A stretch of 54,320 nucleotides of DNA from Actinomycetota bacterium. Lineage in GTDB: Bacteria; Actinomycetota; Geothermincolia; Fen-727; Anoxymicrobiaceae. Both the position numbers and the translations under genes were made by a program. Shown piece after piece: positions 1 through 8,714 of the stretch (positions within the stretch are counted from its first letter, which is position 1; every line of letters starts with the position of its first letter). Below the pieces are notes generated by a model. The model worked only from the letters and a program-made list of their open reading frames with translations. It did not search any database and was not told the DNA's origin. The stretch lies in assembly GCA_018831265.1 (NCBI GenBank), contig JAHJCO010000017.1:1-54320 (forward strand), read 5' to 3'.

Positions 1-1
1 A

Positions 2-769
2 CCGGACTGCATAGACATCAACCTGGGCCCGGCCACCAAGAACGGCCCCGAGCTCATGCAGTGGATGGTGGAGACGATTGAGGAGGTCACCGACCTGCCG
101 CTGTCGCTGGACACCATGAACATGGACGCCATGGAGGCCGGTCTCAAGGTCGGCAAGAACCCCAAGATAATCAACTCCATCTCGTTCGTGCCGGAGCGCA
201 TGGACCGGCTCGTCCCGCTGGCGGTCGAGCACAAGGCCAAGGCCGTCGGCCTGTGCACCAGCGCGGCCGGCGTTCCGCGCGACGACAACGAGCGGGTGGA
301 GAACGGCTACAACCTCATGATGGCGTTCGAGGCGGCAGGCATCGGCCACGACGACTACTGGATAGACCCTATCGTGCTGCCCATCGGAGTAGCCCAGGAC
401 CAGGTGCACAACCTGATAAAGGCCACCCAGATGTTCAGCGAGCTCCCCGAGAAGCCCCACATGGTGTGCGGGCTGTCCAACGTCAGCAACAAGTGCGGGC
501 TCACACCTGAGGGCGCCGAACTGGTCAACCGCATCTACCTGGCGGTCCTCATGGGCCACGGCATGGACGCCGCCATCGTGGACCCCAACGACGACAAGCT
601 CATGGCGGTCGCCCGAATGGAGAGCCCCGAGTACGAGTGGGCGCAGATCGCCGAGGGTCTGAAAGAGGGCGAGCTGGACCTCAACGACCCGCAGCAGCTT
701 GCCATCAAAAAGACGGTCAAGCTGTTCCACGAGGAGACGCTCTTCGCCGCCTCCTACCTCGAGCTGTAG
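2..769 (+). CDS. acsE: Methyltetrahydrofolate:corrinoid/iron-sulfur protein methyltransferase, 5' partial
   Basis: The gene runs off the left edge; the frame is open from base 2 and ends in TAG. The visible 255 residues form the C-terminal part of a pterin-binding TIM barrel. It has DINLGPA near the edge, LSLDTMN on the next strand and GLSNVSN, whose Asn is the pterin-contacting position in AcsE. Family role: moves the methyl group from methyl-THF to the cobalt of the corrinoid iron-sulfur protein in the Wood-Ljungdahl pathway. A formate dehydrogenase operon 2 kb away fits this. A methyltransferase of another corrinoid system (MtgA-like) shares the fold and is the main alternative. Confidence 0.85.
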   Translation, partial: PDCIDINLGPATKNGPELMQWMVETIEEVTDLPLSLDTMNMDAMEAGLKVGKNPKIINSISFVPERMDRLVPLAVEHKAKAVGLCTSAAGVPRDDNERVENGYNLMMAFEAAGIGHDDYWIDPIVLPIGVAQDQVHNLIKATQMFSELPEKPHMVCGLSNVSNKCGLTPEGAELVNRIYLAVLMGHGMDAAIVDPNDDKLMAVARMESPEYEWAQIAEGLKEGELDLNDPQQLAIKKTVKLFHEETLFAASYLEL

Positions 770-790
770 TACAAGAACGAAGTCGTACCG

Positions 791-820
791 AAGGGCGGGC
801 AGCAATGCCCGCCCTTCTTG
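791..820 (+). terminator. Rho-independent-like terminator after acsE
   Basis: A perfect 10-bp GC-rich stem (791-800 with 807-816) encloses a 6-nt loop and is followed by a short CTT tract. It begins 21 bases after the acsE stop codon. Confidence 0.7.
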
Positions 821-829
821 ACTAAGATA

Positions 830-856
830 GGGGTCAGGCACAAGTCAAGTCACCCC
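830..856. repeat. GGGTCAGGCAC repeat copy
   Basis: Carries the 11-nt core GGGTCAGGCAC (831-841) followed by AAGTCAAGTCACCCC. The same 27-nt block recurs at 1676-1701 with one change. The core recurs at 14780, 34398 (inverted) and 42754. The ends GGGGT/ACCCC can pair as a short stem. Confidence 0.7.
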
Positions 857-924
857 CTGCATAAGACGGTGCCAGGCGGGATTTAATTCACTCCTTGATG
901 CAATACGCCTTGTTGCACGATGCA

Positions 925-954
925 TTGAGTGCACCAGACGATATGCACTATACT
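925..954 (+). promoter_or_regulatory. Candidate vapBC promoter
   Basis: TTGAGT (925-930) and TATACT (949-954) are separated by 18 bp and lie about 35 bp before vapB. Several TGCA-containing half-palindromes (ATGCATTGAGTGCAC and a later ATATGCAC) overlap the site. They could be operator half-sites for VapB autoregulation, which is inferred from family behaviour. Confidence 0.4.
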
Positions 955-988
955 TGGATAATAAGATGTATCGTATTGGAGGTGTCAG

Positions 989-1195
989 ATGTCGCGAACC
1001 ACGGTTGACATCGACGAAGAGCTACTCGCGGAAGCGAAGGAGGCGACCGGCCGGAATAGCATCAAAGGCGTCGTCGAGTACGCCCTGATGGAGGTCGTCC
1101 GGAAGAAGAGGCTCGAGAAGCTGGCGGGGCTCAAGGGTTCGGGCATCATCAGGCTGACCCCGGAGGATCTCGAGGAGATGAGGCGGAGTGACTGA
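989..1195 (+). CDS. vapB: VapB-type antitoxin
   Basis: A 68-residue protein that opens SRTTVDIDEELLAEAKEATG, typical of ribbon-helix-helix VapB (DUF2191-like) antitoxins: a short beta strand followed by two helices for DNA binding. The acidic C-terminal tail (LTPEDLEEMRRSD) would wrap the toxin. The start is fixed by a strong GGAGGT 4 bases upstream. It overlaps the toxin gene by 8 bases, so translation is probably coupled. Family role: neutralises VapC and represses its own promoter. Confidence 0.85.
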   Translation: MSRTTVDIDEELLAEAKEATGRNSIKGVVEYALMEVVRKKRLEKLAGLKGSGIIRLTPEDLEEMRRSD

Positions 1196-1607
1196 CGGCC
1201 TGACCCTGATCGATACCTCGGCCTGGCTGAGGTTCTTCGAGCCGGGGGCTTACGGCGAGCCCGAGGTAGCCGACGAGGTCGAGCGGCTGGTGCTCTCGGG
1301 GAGGGCCTGCTATACGGAGCCGATCTACCTGGAGATAGCGGCCGGTGCCGGCGACGAGAAGACACTCCAGGGTTTCAAGCGTGACTTCTCCGTCCTGATG
1401 CTGAAGAGCGTCTGCGTGCAGGATATCTGGACCAGGGCCGCCGACAGCTACCCGGCGCTGGTGAAGAAAGGCTTCAGGAAGAAGGCAATAGACGTCCTCA
1501 TCGCCTCTGTCGCACGCCACTACGGACTCACACTCTTCCACCACGACTCCGACTATCAGACCATCGCGAGAGCGGTCGAACTGGACCAGTACAGCTTCCT
1601 GGAGTAG
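1188..1607 (+). CDS. vapC: VapC-type PIN-domain ribonuclease toxin
   Basis: 139 residues with the PIN-domain signature: LIDTSAWLRFF at the N-terminus (first catalytic Asp), a central acidic residue (EPIYLEIAAG) and C-terminal KKAIDVLIASVARHYGLTLFHHDSDYQTIA carrying the remaining acidic metal ligands. Start GTG/ATG choices are limited by the overlap with vapB. Family role: Mg-dependent endoribonuclease that cleaves tRNA or rRNA when freed from VapB. Length is normal. Confidence 0.85.
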   Translation: MTDGLTLIDTSAWLRFFEPGAYGEPEVADEVERLVLSGRACYTEPIYLEIAAGAGDEKTLQGFKRDFSVLMLKSVCVQDIWTRAADSYPALVKKGFRKKAIDVLIASVARHYGLTLFHHDSDYQTIARAVELDQYSFLE

Positions 1608-1675
1608 AAACGAGAACCCGGCTTGGGATGGTCACCTGGAGAGTCGCCGGGCGGCCTGCCTTGATGACTGAGATT

Positions 1676-1701
1676 GGGGTCAGGCACGAGTCAAGTCACC
1701 C
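1676..1701. repeat. GGGTCAGGCAC repeat copy
   Basis: Second copy of the block at 830-856 (one substitution, A to G after the core). It lies 70 bp downstream of vapC, so the two copies bracket the toxin-antitoxin locus. The rest of the 479-bp gap 1608-2086 shows no gene. It holds this repeat, a weak GGCCTT/AAGGCC hairpin near 1786 and the 57-bp direct repeat at 1871. Confidence 0.65.
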
Positions 1702-1870
1702 GCCTTGTGAGGCGGGGCTGTGTTTCTAGGCTGTCCTCGGCCGCACAACGCCGGGACTGATGTCACATCGTTAATATCGGAGCGGAGGCCTTCGAAAAAG
1801 GCCCGCGTTGTATGAAGCGCCTAGCCTCGGCATTATCCTTCACGTCCTTAGGCCTTTCTGCATTTGGAGT

Positions 1871-1927
1871 GCCGCGCTTCATCGCGATCGTCTCTCCCTC
1901 CAGACCATGTCAGAGGCATTCCCGGTC
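1871..1927. repeat. 57-bp direct repeat, copy 1
   Basis: Matches 2702-2758 with three differences in 57 positions (offset 831). It starts GCCGCG and contains CCAGACCATGTCAGAGGC. Together with copy 2 it flanks the small lipoprotein gene at 2087-2476. Confidence 0.8.
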
Positions 1928-2086
1928 AACCCCCGGCTACATCGGAAAACCGGCTGCCTGGCCGACATAAAACAATCCCACGAACACACTTCCCATGCGC
2001 CACGTCTAAGCATCTGAGAGGCCTGGTACCCAACAGTGCCGTCGGATTGCCGGCCGGAACCATCGAGGCGCGGCGGGGTCAAGTGA

Positions 2087-2476
2087 ATGGCTGAGCGTAA
2101 AGCGTTTGTCACATGGGTCATGGTGGCCGGGATTGTGCTTGTCACCGTCTCCGGCTGCGGCATGCGGGAAGCCGACGTTGGAATGGTGCCTGTCTACCCG
2201 GGGGCGAAGGAGTACGAGTACCCGACCGACGGTCCCAGCCGGCTCGAGTTGCCGCGGTATACGACAGGGGACTCCCTCGGAACCGTGGAGGGCTGGTACC
2301 GAAAGCGACTCGAACGGGAGGATGGTTTTCACGAGTACACGGAGCGTGGACCCGATGGTGAGACGGTCATGTTCAGGTACGGGGGCGGCGGCTCGGCAAG
2401 AATAGTCGCTTTGATGCGCGGCATGGATGATTTCGCTGGCAAAACGGTCATAGAGGTACGCACCATAGGCAACTGA
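2087..2476 (+). CDS. Small putative lipoprotein
   Basis: 129 residues. A hydrophobic signal segment (residues about 6-22) ends in the lipobox VSGC, so the mature protein should be lipid-anchored at Cys24. The mature part begins with MVPVYPGAKE, a motif seen in many small uncharacterised secreted proteins, and ends in a predicted alpha/beta fold. No clear ribosome binding site precedes the ATG; GGGGTCAAGTGA is the best candidate. It stands alone between two copies of a direct repeat and has no assignable function. Confidence 0.6.
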   Translation: MAERKAFVTWVMVAGIVLVTVSGCGMREADVGMVPVYPGAKEYEYPTDGPSRLELPRYTTGDSLGTVEGWYRKRLEREDGFHEYTERGPDGETVMFRYGGGGSARIVALMRGMDDFAGKTVIEVRTIGN

Positions 2477-2701
2477 CGGATGCGGTTCAATCACGGACAC
2501 GGCCTCGCCGCGCAGTGCGAATGCAATTCAATCAACCATACGGTGGATACCGGTCACCACCCGTTGGAGCCATTTCGCGCCGTGAAGCCACCTGGCCGTA
2601 ATCGCCGGGGTTGCTCATTCGTTGTTTCATGTGGATGGACGGAATGCGATTCCTAAAAAGAGGGTCTGACGACAACGGGGGTTGGAAAGCAGGACCGGGG
2701 A

Positions 2702-2758
2702 GCCGCGTATCATCGCGATCGTCTCTCGCTCCAGACCATGTCAGAGGCATTCCCGGTC
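2702..2758. repeat. 57-bp direct repeat, copy 2
   Basis: Partner of 1871-1927. It lies in the 312-bp gap between the lipoprotein gene and the convergent iron-sulfur gene. Nothing else is visible in that gap. Confidence 0.8.
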
Positions 2759-2788
2759 CAGCCCCCCGCCATCCGGGGGTCATTACCT

Positions 2789-3604
2789 TCAGGTGGTGCG
2801 GAAGCCCTCTTCCATGCCTGCCAGGTCTGAGACCTCACCGAGCTTCTCGATGGGGCTCTTCTCGTCGGGGTTGACGCCCGGCTCGTAGCCGAAGGCCTCC
2901 TTGACCACCTCGCGGGCCTGGCGGTAGAGAGAGCGCAGGGGTATCTCGGCCGGACAGATGGCCTCGCACATCCCGCAGTCCACGCAGTGGTCGGCCATGT
3001 CGACCGCGCGGATGAGGTGGAATATCGGGATGTCGGGCGGCGCGCTTTCCGGCCCCACCAGCTCCAGGTTATCCAGTGCACACTCCTTGCAGTAGCACAT
3101 CGGACAGACGTTGCGGCAGCCCATGCACTTGATGCAGCGTGAGAAGCTGTCCATCCAGAAGGCGAAGCGTTCGGCGGCGTCCTCGCTGGTCGCCTCCTCG
3201 ACCAGTCTCGCCTGCGCCGGGCCGGCAGCGCAGGCGACGATGCTGTCCGGCGGGCACGGATGGTCGCAGCCACAGGCATCGGCCAGTTCCTGGGAGCAGG
3301 GGATGCCGATGAACCGGATGCGGTCCGGGTCCACCTGCCCGTGCTTGGCGAGCTCCACGAACATGCGGCGGTCACACTCGCGGCCGGCCACCGCGATCCC
3401 GCCTTCGAGCAGCGGGGAGAGCATCATGACGAAGCCGGCCATGGGGTAGCGCTCGTCTCCCGTGGCTACCTTCTCGATGGCCGCGTCGGAGGGGTCGCGA
3501 GCGACACGGGGCTCCGCGGTCCCGTCCTCGCCGGTCAGGAACACGGCGGCCGCGGCTCCGTCCTCGAGGGCTTCCCTGATGGCGGCGGCAAGTTCCTCTC
3601 TCAT
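2789..3604 (-). CDS. FrhB/HdrC-like 4Fe-4S dicluster protein
   Basis: 271 residues, last gene of the reverse operon. The N-terminal half resembles the F420-hydrogenase beta-subunit type region (FIGIPCSQELADACGC). The C-terminal half has two Cys-rich [4Fe-4S] motifs: CIKCMGCRNVCPMCYCKEC and CVDCGMCEAICP. The start ATG overlaps the mvhD stop by 4 bases (ATGA), which implies co-translation. Inferred role: electron transfer between the formate dehydrogenase/MvhD unit and a heterodisulfide-reductase-like or methylene-THF reductase partner. No such partner is in the window, so the acceptor is unknown. Confidence 0.7.
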   Translation of the reverse strand: MREELAAAIREALEDGAAAAVFLTGEDGTAEPRVARDPSDAAIEKVATGDERYPMAGFVMMLSPLLEGGIAVAGRECDRRMFVELAKHGQVDPDRIRFIGIPCSQELADACGCDHPCPPDSIVACAAGPAQARLVEEATSEDAAERFAFWMDSFSRCIKCMGCRNVCPMCYCKECALDNLELVGPESAPPDIPIFHLIRAVDMADHCVDCGMCEAICPAEIPLRSLYRQAREVVKEAFGYEPGVNPDEKSPIEKLGEVSDLAGMEEGFRTT

Positions 3605-4074
3605 GCCTGCCCGCCTCCCTTACGGCCAAGGGGCGACCTCCCGGCCTGCCTCACCTGCTCGGTGAAGTCGGTGATGACCTGCTGGAACTTGGCGCCCTCG
3701 GCGGCGCTGACCCACTCCAGGCGTATCCTGCGCGGGTCGACGCCGATGCTTGTGAGCAGGTCCTCGAGCACGCGGAAGCGCTTTGCGGTCGCGTAGTTGC
3801 CCTTGCCGTAGTGGCAGTCGCCTATGTGGCAGCCGGCGATGAGCACGCCGTCTATGCCCTCCTGGAAGGCTTTCAGAACGAAGTACGGGGAGATGGTTCC
3901 CGTGCACATCACCCTGATGTCGCGCACGTTCGGCGGGTACTGCATCCGCGAGACCCCGGCGAGGTCGGCACCGGCATACGAGCACCAGTTGCACAGGAAC
4001 GCCAGTATCCTGACGTCGTCGTCGGCCACCTCGGCCGGTTTCTCTGTAGTGTCCTCGATCGTCTCGTTCGTCAT
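3601..4074 (-). CDS. mvhD: MvhD-type hydrogenase iron-sulfur subunit
   Basis: 157 residues. After about 20 acidic residues it has the MvhD/HdrA-C domain with a [2Fe-2S] Cys set: LCNWCSYAGAD, VMCTGTISPYFV and AGCHIGDCHYGKGNY. In methanogens and some acetogens MvhD joins a hydrogenase or formate dehydrogenase to HdrA for flavin-based electron bifurcation. Here it follows fdhA, with 45 bases and a palindromic repeat between them. No HdrA is seen, so the partner is either encoded elsewhere or replaced by the next gene. Confidence 0.85.
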   Translation of the reverse strand: MTNETIEDTTEKPAEVADDDVRILAFLCNWCSYAGADLAGVSRMQYPPNVRDIRVMCTGTISPYFVLKAFQEGIDGVLIAGCHIGDCHYGKGNYATAKRFRVLEDLLTSIGVDPRRIRLEWVSAAEGAKFQQVITDFTEQVRQAGRSPLGRKGGGQA

Positions 4075-4086
4075 GCTTTTATCATC

Positions 4087-4104
4087 CGCGGACTGAAGTC
4101 CGCG
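4087..4104. repeat. GACTTCAGTC palindrome, copy 1
   Basis: CGCGGACTGAAGTCCGCG is a perfect 18-nt palindrome between fdhA and mvhD. Its 10-nt centre is the same as in the palindrome at 46279-46296. Confidence 0.7.
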
Positions 4105-4119
4105 CCCAAGCCCGTATGG

Positions 4120-6885
4120 TTAAGCAGGCTTCACCTTCGCCGCGCTCACCTTGTACTCCGGCACCTTGCTGACCGGGTCCACCACGTTGTTTGTCAGGAC
4201 GTTGGCCGGTGACTCCGCGTAGTGGAACGGCACGAATATGACGCCCTCCTGTATGCGCGGTGTGACCATCGCCTCTATCTCGATGTCGCCTCTGCGTGTG
4301 CTCACGACCGCCGTCACGCCGTTCTCCACTCCGTACCGCTCGGCATCCGCCGGGCTTATCCACACCTTGCCGTGCGGGTCCAGCTCGTTGATACCTTCCG
4401 ACTTACGGGTCATGGTACCGGTGTGGTACTGCCAGAGAACCCGTCCCGTGGTCAGGACCAGCGGGTACTCCTCGTCCGGCCTCTCGGCGGGCTCCACGTA
4501 TGGGACCGGGCAGAACCAGCCCTTGCCCCGGGTGAAGTATTTCGTATGCAGGATAGGCGTCCCCGGGCTCTCGGAATCCGGGCACGGCCAGTGGATGGTC
4601 ACGCCCTCGTCGAGGCGGGCATGGCTGATGCCACCGTACTGCGGGGTCACCTGCGCAATCTCGTCCATGACCTCGGCCGGCTCCAACGACGGCATCTCGT
4701 ATCCCATCCTCTTCGAGATCTCGGACACTATCCAGGCGTCGGGCTTCGCCTCGCCGGGTGACTCCACCGCCTTGCGCACCCTCTGCACCCTGCGGTCCGT
4801 GTTGGTGAAGGTGCCCTCCTTCTCGGCGAAGGAGGCGGAGGGCAGGATCACGTCGGCGAGCTCGGCCGTCTCGGTGAGGAAGATGTCCTGAACCACCAGA
4901 AAGTCCAGCTTCTCCAACGCCTCGCCCGCGTGCTTCAGGTTGGGGTCGGACAGCATCGGGTTCTCCCCGACGATGTACATCGCCTTGATGTCGCCTTTTG
5001 CGGCGGCGTCCATCATCTCGGTGGCGGTCAGGCCCGGCTTCCCGGGCAACGCGACGCCCCAGGCCTCCTCGAACTTCTTCCGGATGTCGGGGTCGGTCAC
5101 CGACTGGTACCCCGTGTAGACGTTGGGAAGCGCTCCCACGTCGCAGGCGCCCTGGACGTTGTTCTGGCCCCTGAGGGGGTTCACGCCGGTGCCGGGCCTT
5201 CCTACGTTGCCAGTCAGCATGGAGAGGTTGGCGACGCTCACCACGTTGTCCGTGCCCGTCGTGTGCTGGGTGATCCCCATGGCGTAGCAGATGGCCGCGT
5301 TGTCGGCGGCCGCGAAGGTGCGCGCGGCCTCGCGGATATCATCGGCGGCCACTCCCGTTATCCCGGAGACCTTCTCGGGCGTATACTCCTTGACCAGTTC
5401 CGCCAGCTCCTCGAACCCCTCGGTGCGCTCGGCGACGAACTCGTGGTCGTAGAGGTCCTCCTCGATAATCACGTTCATGAGGCCGTTGAGGAGCGCGACG
5501 TCCGTGCCCGGCTTGTGCTGCAGCCACCTGTCGGCGTAGTAGCACAGGCGGATGTGTTTGGGCTCGGCCACGATCAGCCTGCAGTCGTTGCGCATGACCG
5601 CCTTCTTGATGCGAAGGCCGATTATGGGGTGGGCCTCGGTGGTGTTGGACCCTATGACCAGTATCGCTCCTGCCGTCTCGAGGTCGTCGATGGTGTTGGT
5701 CATCGCTCCCGAGCCGAACGTCTTCGCCAGACCGGCGACAGTGGGAGCGTGTCACAATCGGGCGCAGTGATCGACGTTGTTGGTGCCGATCCCCGCGCGC
5801 GCGAACTTCTGGATCAGGTAGTTCTCCTCGTTGGTGATCCTGGCCGAGGCAAGGACCGCGATCGAGTCCGCCCCGCTCTTCTTCTTCGTCCCGCCCAGCT
5901 TCTTCGCGACCAGGTCCAGGGCGGTGTCCCAGTCGGTCTCGACGAACTTCTTTCCCTTGCGGATGAGGGGCCTGGTCAGGCGCTCCCGGCTACCCACGAA
6001 GTCGTAACCGAACCGCCCCTTCACGCAGAGGTTGCCCTGGCCGGCTCCCTCCATGAGGGGCGAGGTGACCTCGACTATCCTGTTGTCGATGACGTGGAGG
6101 TCGAGCTGGCAGCCGCACCCGCAGTAGGCGCAGGTGGTGCGCACCTTCCATTCCTCCAGCCCCAGGGCCTTTGTCATCTCCTCCTCGGACATGTGGAAGT
6201 AGGCGCAGGCGTTGCGCAGGATGTCGCGAGCGGCCACGCGGCCGTCTCCCTCGTAGGGCCGTGCCTTTATGGCGCCGGTGGGGCAGGTGGAGATGCACTG
6301 GCCGCAGAACTCGCAGGGGGTCTCCTGCATGGGGCGCTCGAACGGCGTCCCCGGGACCGCCTCGAAGCCGCGGTTCACGAAGTCGTAGACGCCGACCCCC
6401 TGGACCTCCCGGCAGATGCGGATGCAGCGGCCGCACATGATGCACTTGTTGTAGTCGCGCGTCACGAACGGGTTCTCGCTGAACTCGATGTACTCGTGCT
6501 TCTCGCCGGCGTAGCCGCTCTCGGTGATGTCGTAGCGCTGGGCGAGCTCCTGCAGCTCGCACCGCCCGGACTTCTCGCAGCCCATGCACTCCATTGGGTG
6601 GTCGCTGACCAGAAGCTCCACCAGGGTCTTCCTGATACGCTCGAGCTTCTCGTTGGTGGTCTGTATCTTCATGCCGTCCTCCGCCCTCGCGTAGCAGGAC
6701 GGCAGCAGGGCGCGCGCCCCTTCCACCTCGACAAGGCAGAGCCGGCAGGCCCCGTACGGCGTGAGCCTCGGGTCGTAGCACAGGGTGGGGATGTATACCC
6801 CGTTGGCCCTGGCTATCTCGAGAATCGTGGAGCCCGCGGGCGCGGTGAACTCGCTCCCGTCGATCTCCACCTTGATCTGGTCCAC
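4120..6885 (-). CDS. fdhA: Formate dehydrogenase catalytic subunit, selenocysteine-containing
   Basis: One 921-residue selenoprotein. The in-frame TGA at 5752-5754 falls exactly at the active-site position (NVDHCARL-Sec-HAPTVAGLAKTFGSGAM), so the two open frames on either side are one gene. Domain order: plant-type [2Fe-2S] (Cys36, 47, 50, 64); NuoG-like HPMECMGCEKSGRCEL; two [4Fe-4S] motifs (CIMCGRCIRIC, CEFCGQCISTC); the molybdopterin domain with its own cluster (CAYCGCGC); C-terminal molybdopterin dinucleotide-binding domain. GTG start with GGGAGG 6 bases upstream. Catalyses CO2/formate interconversion. The order behind nuoE-nuoF predicts an NAD-linked, possibly bifurcating enzyme. It needs SelA/B/C/D, which are not in the window. 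Confidence 0.93.
5724..5754 (-). promoter_or_regulatory. UGA(Sec) codon with bacterial SECIS hairpin
   Basis: Just after the TGA, TCGCC-GGTCT-GGCGA forms a 5-bp stem with a GGUCU loop. The loop begins 19 nt past the UGA. This matches, from memory, the loop sequence and spacing of the E. coli fdhF SECIS element, where the bulged/loop GU contacts SelB. The Gly-Leu codons constrain part of the match. Confidence 0.75.
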
Positions 6886-6921
6886 CTCAAACCTCCCGTT
6901 CCACGATGATGTCCGCGGGTG

Positions 6922-8712
6922 TCACTCGGCGATAATAGAGTCCTCGGGGCACCGCGACAGGCACATCTTGCACCTGATGCAGGCCTCGACATCTATCACG
7001 TGCGGCTGCTTCTTCTCTCCCGTAATGGCCTCCGTGGGGCATACCTTCACGCAGGCGCCGCACCCGATGCAGGTCTCCGGGTCTATGTGCAGGGTTATCA
7101 GTGCCGGGCAGACCCCGGCGGTGCACTTGTGGTTGAGGATGTGGTCCTCGTACTCGTTCCGGAAGTACTTGAGCGTGGTGAGGACCGGGTTGGGCGCGGT
7201 CCCACCGAGCGCGCACAGGCTGGCCGCCTTGATGTCGGCGGCGAGCTCGTCGAGCTTGTCGATATCGTCCGGCTCGCCCCTGCCCTCGCAGATGCGCTCC
7301 AGTATCTCCAGCATGCGCTTGGTCCCGATCCGGCACGGCGTGCACTTGCCGCACGACTCCTCCTGCGTGAAGGAGAGGAAGTAGCGCGCAAGGTCCACCA
7401 TGCAGGTCCGGTCGTCGGCCACGATCATGCCGCCCGAGCCCATGATGGCCCCGGTGGCGATGATGGCGTCGTAGTCCACCAGGGTGTCGAGCAGGGCCGC
7501 GGGAAGGCACCCGCCCGACGGCCCGCCCATCTGCACGGCCTTGAACTCCTTGCCCGCCTGGACCCCGCCGCCCACGTCGAAGATGACCTGCCTGAGCGTG
7601 TAACCCATGGGGACCTCGGCCAGGCCGCTTCGGCGCACCTTGCCGGCAAGACAGAACACCTTGGTCCCCTTGCTCTTCTCGGTCCCCGTCTTCGCATACT
7701 CCGCGCCGCCGTTGGCGATTATCCACGGGATGGCGGCCAGCGTCTCGACGTTGTTTATGTTGGTGGGCTTGCCCCACAGCCCCTGGTTGGCGGGGAAGGG
7801 CGGCCTGGGGTTCGGCATCCCGCGCTTGCCCTCTATGGAGGCCATCATGGCGGTCTCCTCGCCACAGACGAAGGCGCCCGCGCCCTTCTTTATCCTGATA
7901 TCGAAGTCCCAGTCGGAGCCGAATATCCCCTCACCGAGAAAGCCCCGCCGGTGGCATTCCTCCAGGGCGATATCCAACCTCTTGAGTGCCAGCGGGTACT
8001 CGGCGCGGCAGTAGATGTACCCCTGCCGCGCTCCGATCGCGTACCCCGCCAGTATCATCCCCTCGATCACCGTGTGCGGGTCACCCTCCAGGACGCTGCG
8101 GTCCATGAAGGCGCCGGGATCTCCCTCGTCGGCGTTGCATATGAGGTACTTGATGTCCCCGGGCGACTTCCTTGCGAAGCCCCACTTGGTCCCCGTGGGG
8201 AAACCGGCGCCGCCGCGGCCCCGGATACCGGCCGCCGAGACTTCCTCGATGACCTCGTCCGGGGACATGGTGGCCAGGGCCTTCTTCGCAGCCTCGTAGC
8301 CGCCGATCTCGATATACTCCTCGATGCTTTCCGGGTTTATCTTCCCGCAGTTGCGCAGCACCACCCTGTGCTGGTTGGCCAGGAAGTCGCCCTCTCCGGC
8401 TTCGGGCTGGTCGCTCTTCCGGACGACCCAGTCCTCGATGACCTTCCCGCTCTTGATATGCTCGTCGAGGAGCTGCGCGACCTTCTTCGCGGTCATATCC
8501 CCGTAGATGACGGAGCCGCCCTCGGAGTCGAAGACCTCGACCACGGGCTCGATGAAGCAGTAACCCATGCAGCCGGCGATGTCGAAGTCCATGTCGTACC
8601 CGCCGGCCTTCTCGGCCTCCTCCAGGGCATCCCTCACCCCGGTGGCCCCGGCGGCGATTCCGCAGGTGCCGTAGCCGAGGACGACCTTGTACCTGTGCCC
8701 GCTTGTGCCCAT
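6922..8712 (-). CDS. nuoF: NuoF/HymB-like NADH-binding flavoprotein subunit
   Basis: 596 residues. An N-terminal thioredoxin-like [2Fe-2S] domain (GTCGIAAGATGV then AGCMGYC) is followed by the Nqo1-type FMN/NADH domain (GRGGAGFPTGTKWGFA), an SLBB segment and the NADH-4Fe-4S site (ESCGKCTPCRIG). The C-terminus adds two ferredoxin clusters (CIGCGACVKVCP, CIRCKMCLSRCP). This architecture is that of HydB/HndC subunits of electron-bifurcating hydrogenases and formate dehydrogenases rather than Complex I. It starts 2 bases after the nuoE stop. It should link the formate dehydrogenase to NAD(H), and perhaps to ferredoxin. Confidence 0.9.
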   Translation of the reverse strand: MGTSGHRYKVVLGYGTCGIAAGATGVRDALEEAEKAGGYDMDFDIAGCMGYCFIEPVVEVFDSEGGSVIYGDMTAKKVAQLLDEHIKSGKVIEDWVVRKSDQPEAGEGDFLANQHRVVLRNCGKINPESIEEYIEIGGYEAAKKALATMSPDEVIEEVSAAGIRGRGGAGFPTGTKWGFARKSPGDIKYLICNADEGDPGAFMDRSVLEGDPHTVIEGMILAGYAIGARQGYIYCRAEYPLALKRLDIALEECHRRGFLGEGIFGSDWDFDIRIKKGAGAFVCGEETAMMASIEGKRGMPNPRPPFPANQGLWGKPTNINNVETLAAIPWIIANGGAEYAKTGTEKSKGTKVFCLAGKVRRSGLAEVPMGYTLRQVIFDVGGGVQAGKEFKAVQMGGPSGGCLPAALLDTLVDYDAIIATGAIMGSGGMIVADDRTCMVDLARYFLSFTQEESCGKCTPCRIGTKRMLEILERICEGRGEPDDIDKLDELAADIKAASLCALGGTAPNPVLTTLKYFRNEYEDHILNHKCTAGVCPALITLHIDPETCIGCGACVKVCPTEAITGEKKQPHVIDVEACIRCKMCLSRCPEDSIIAE

Positions 8713-8714
8713 CT

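Noticed and set aside
4120..6885. Two separate formate dehydrogenase fragments or a nonsense pseudogene
   Set aside because: The only interruption is TGA at the catalytic Sec codon with a SECIS-like hairpin; the 16 codons after it and both flanks match the family.
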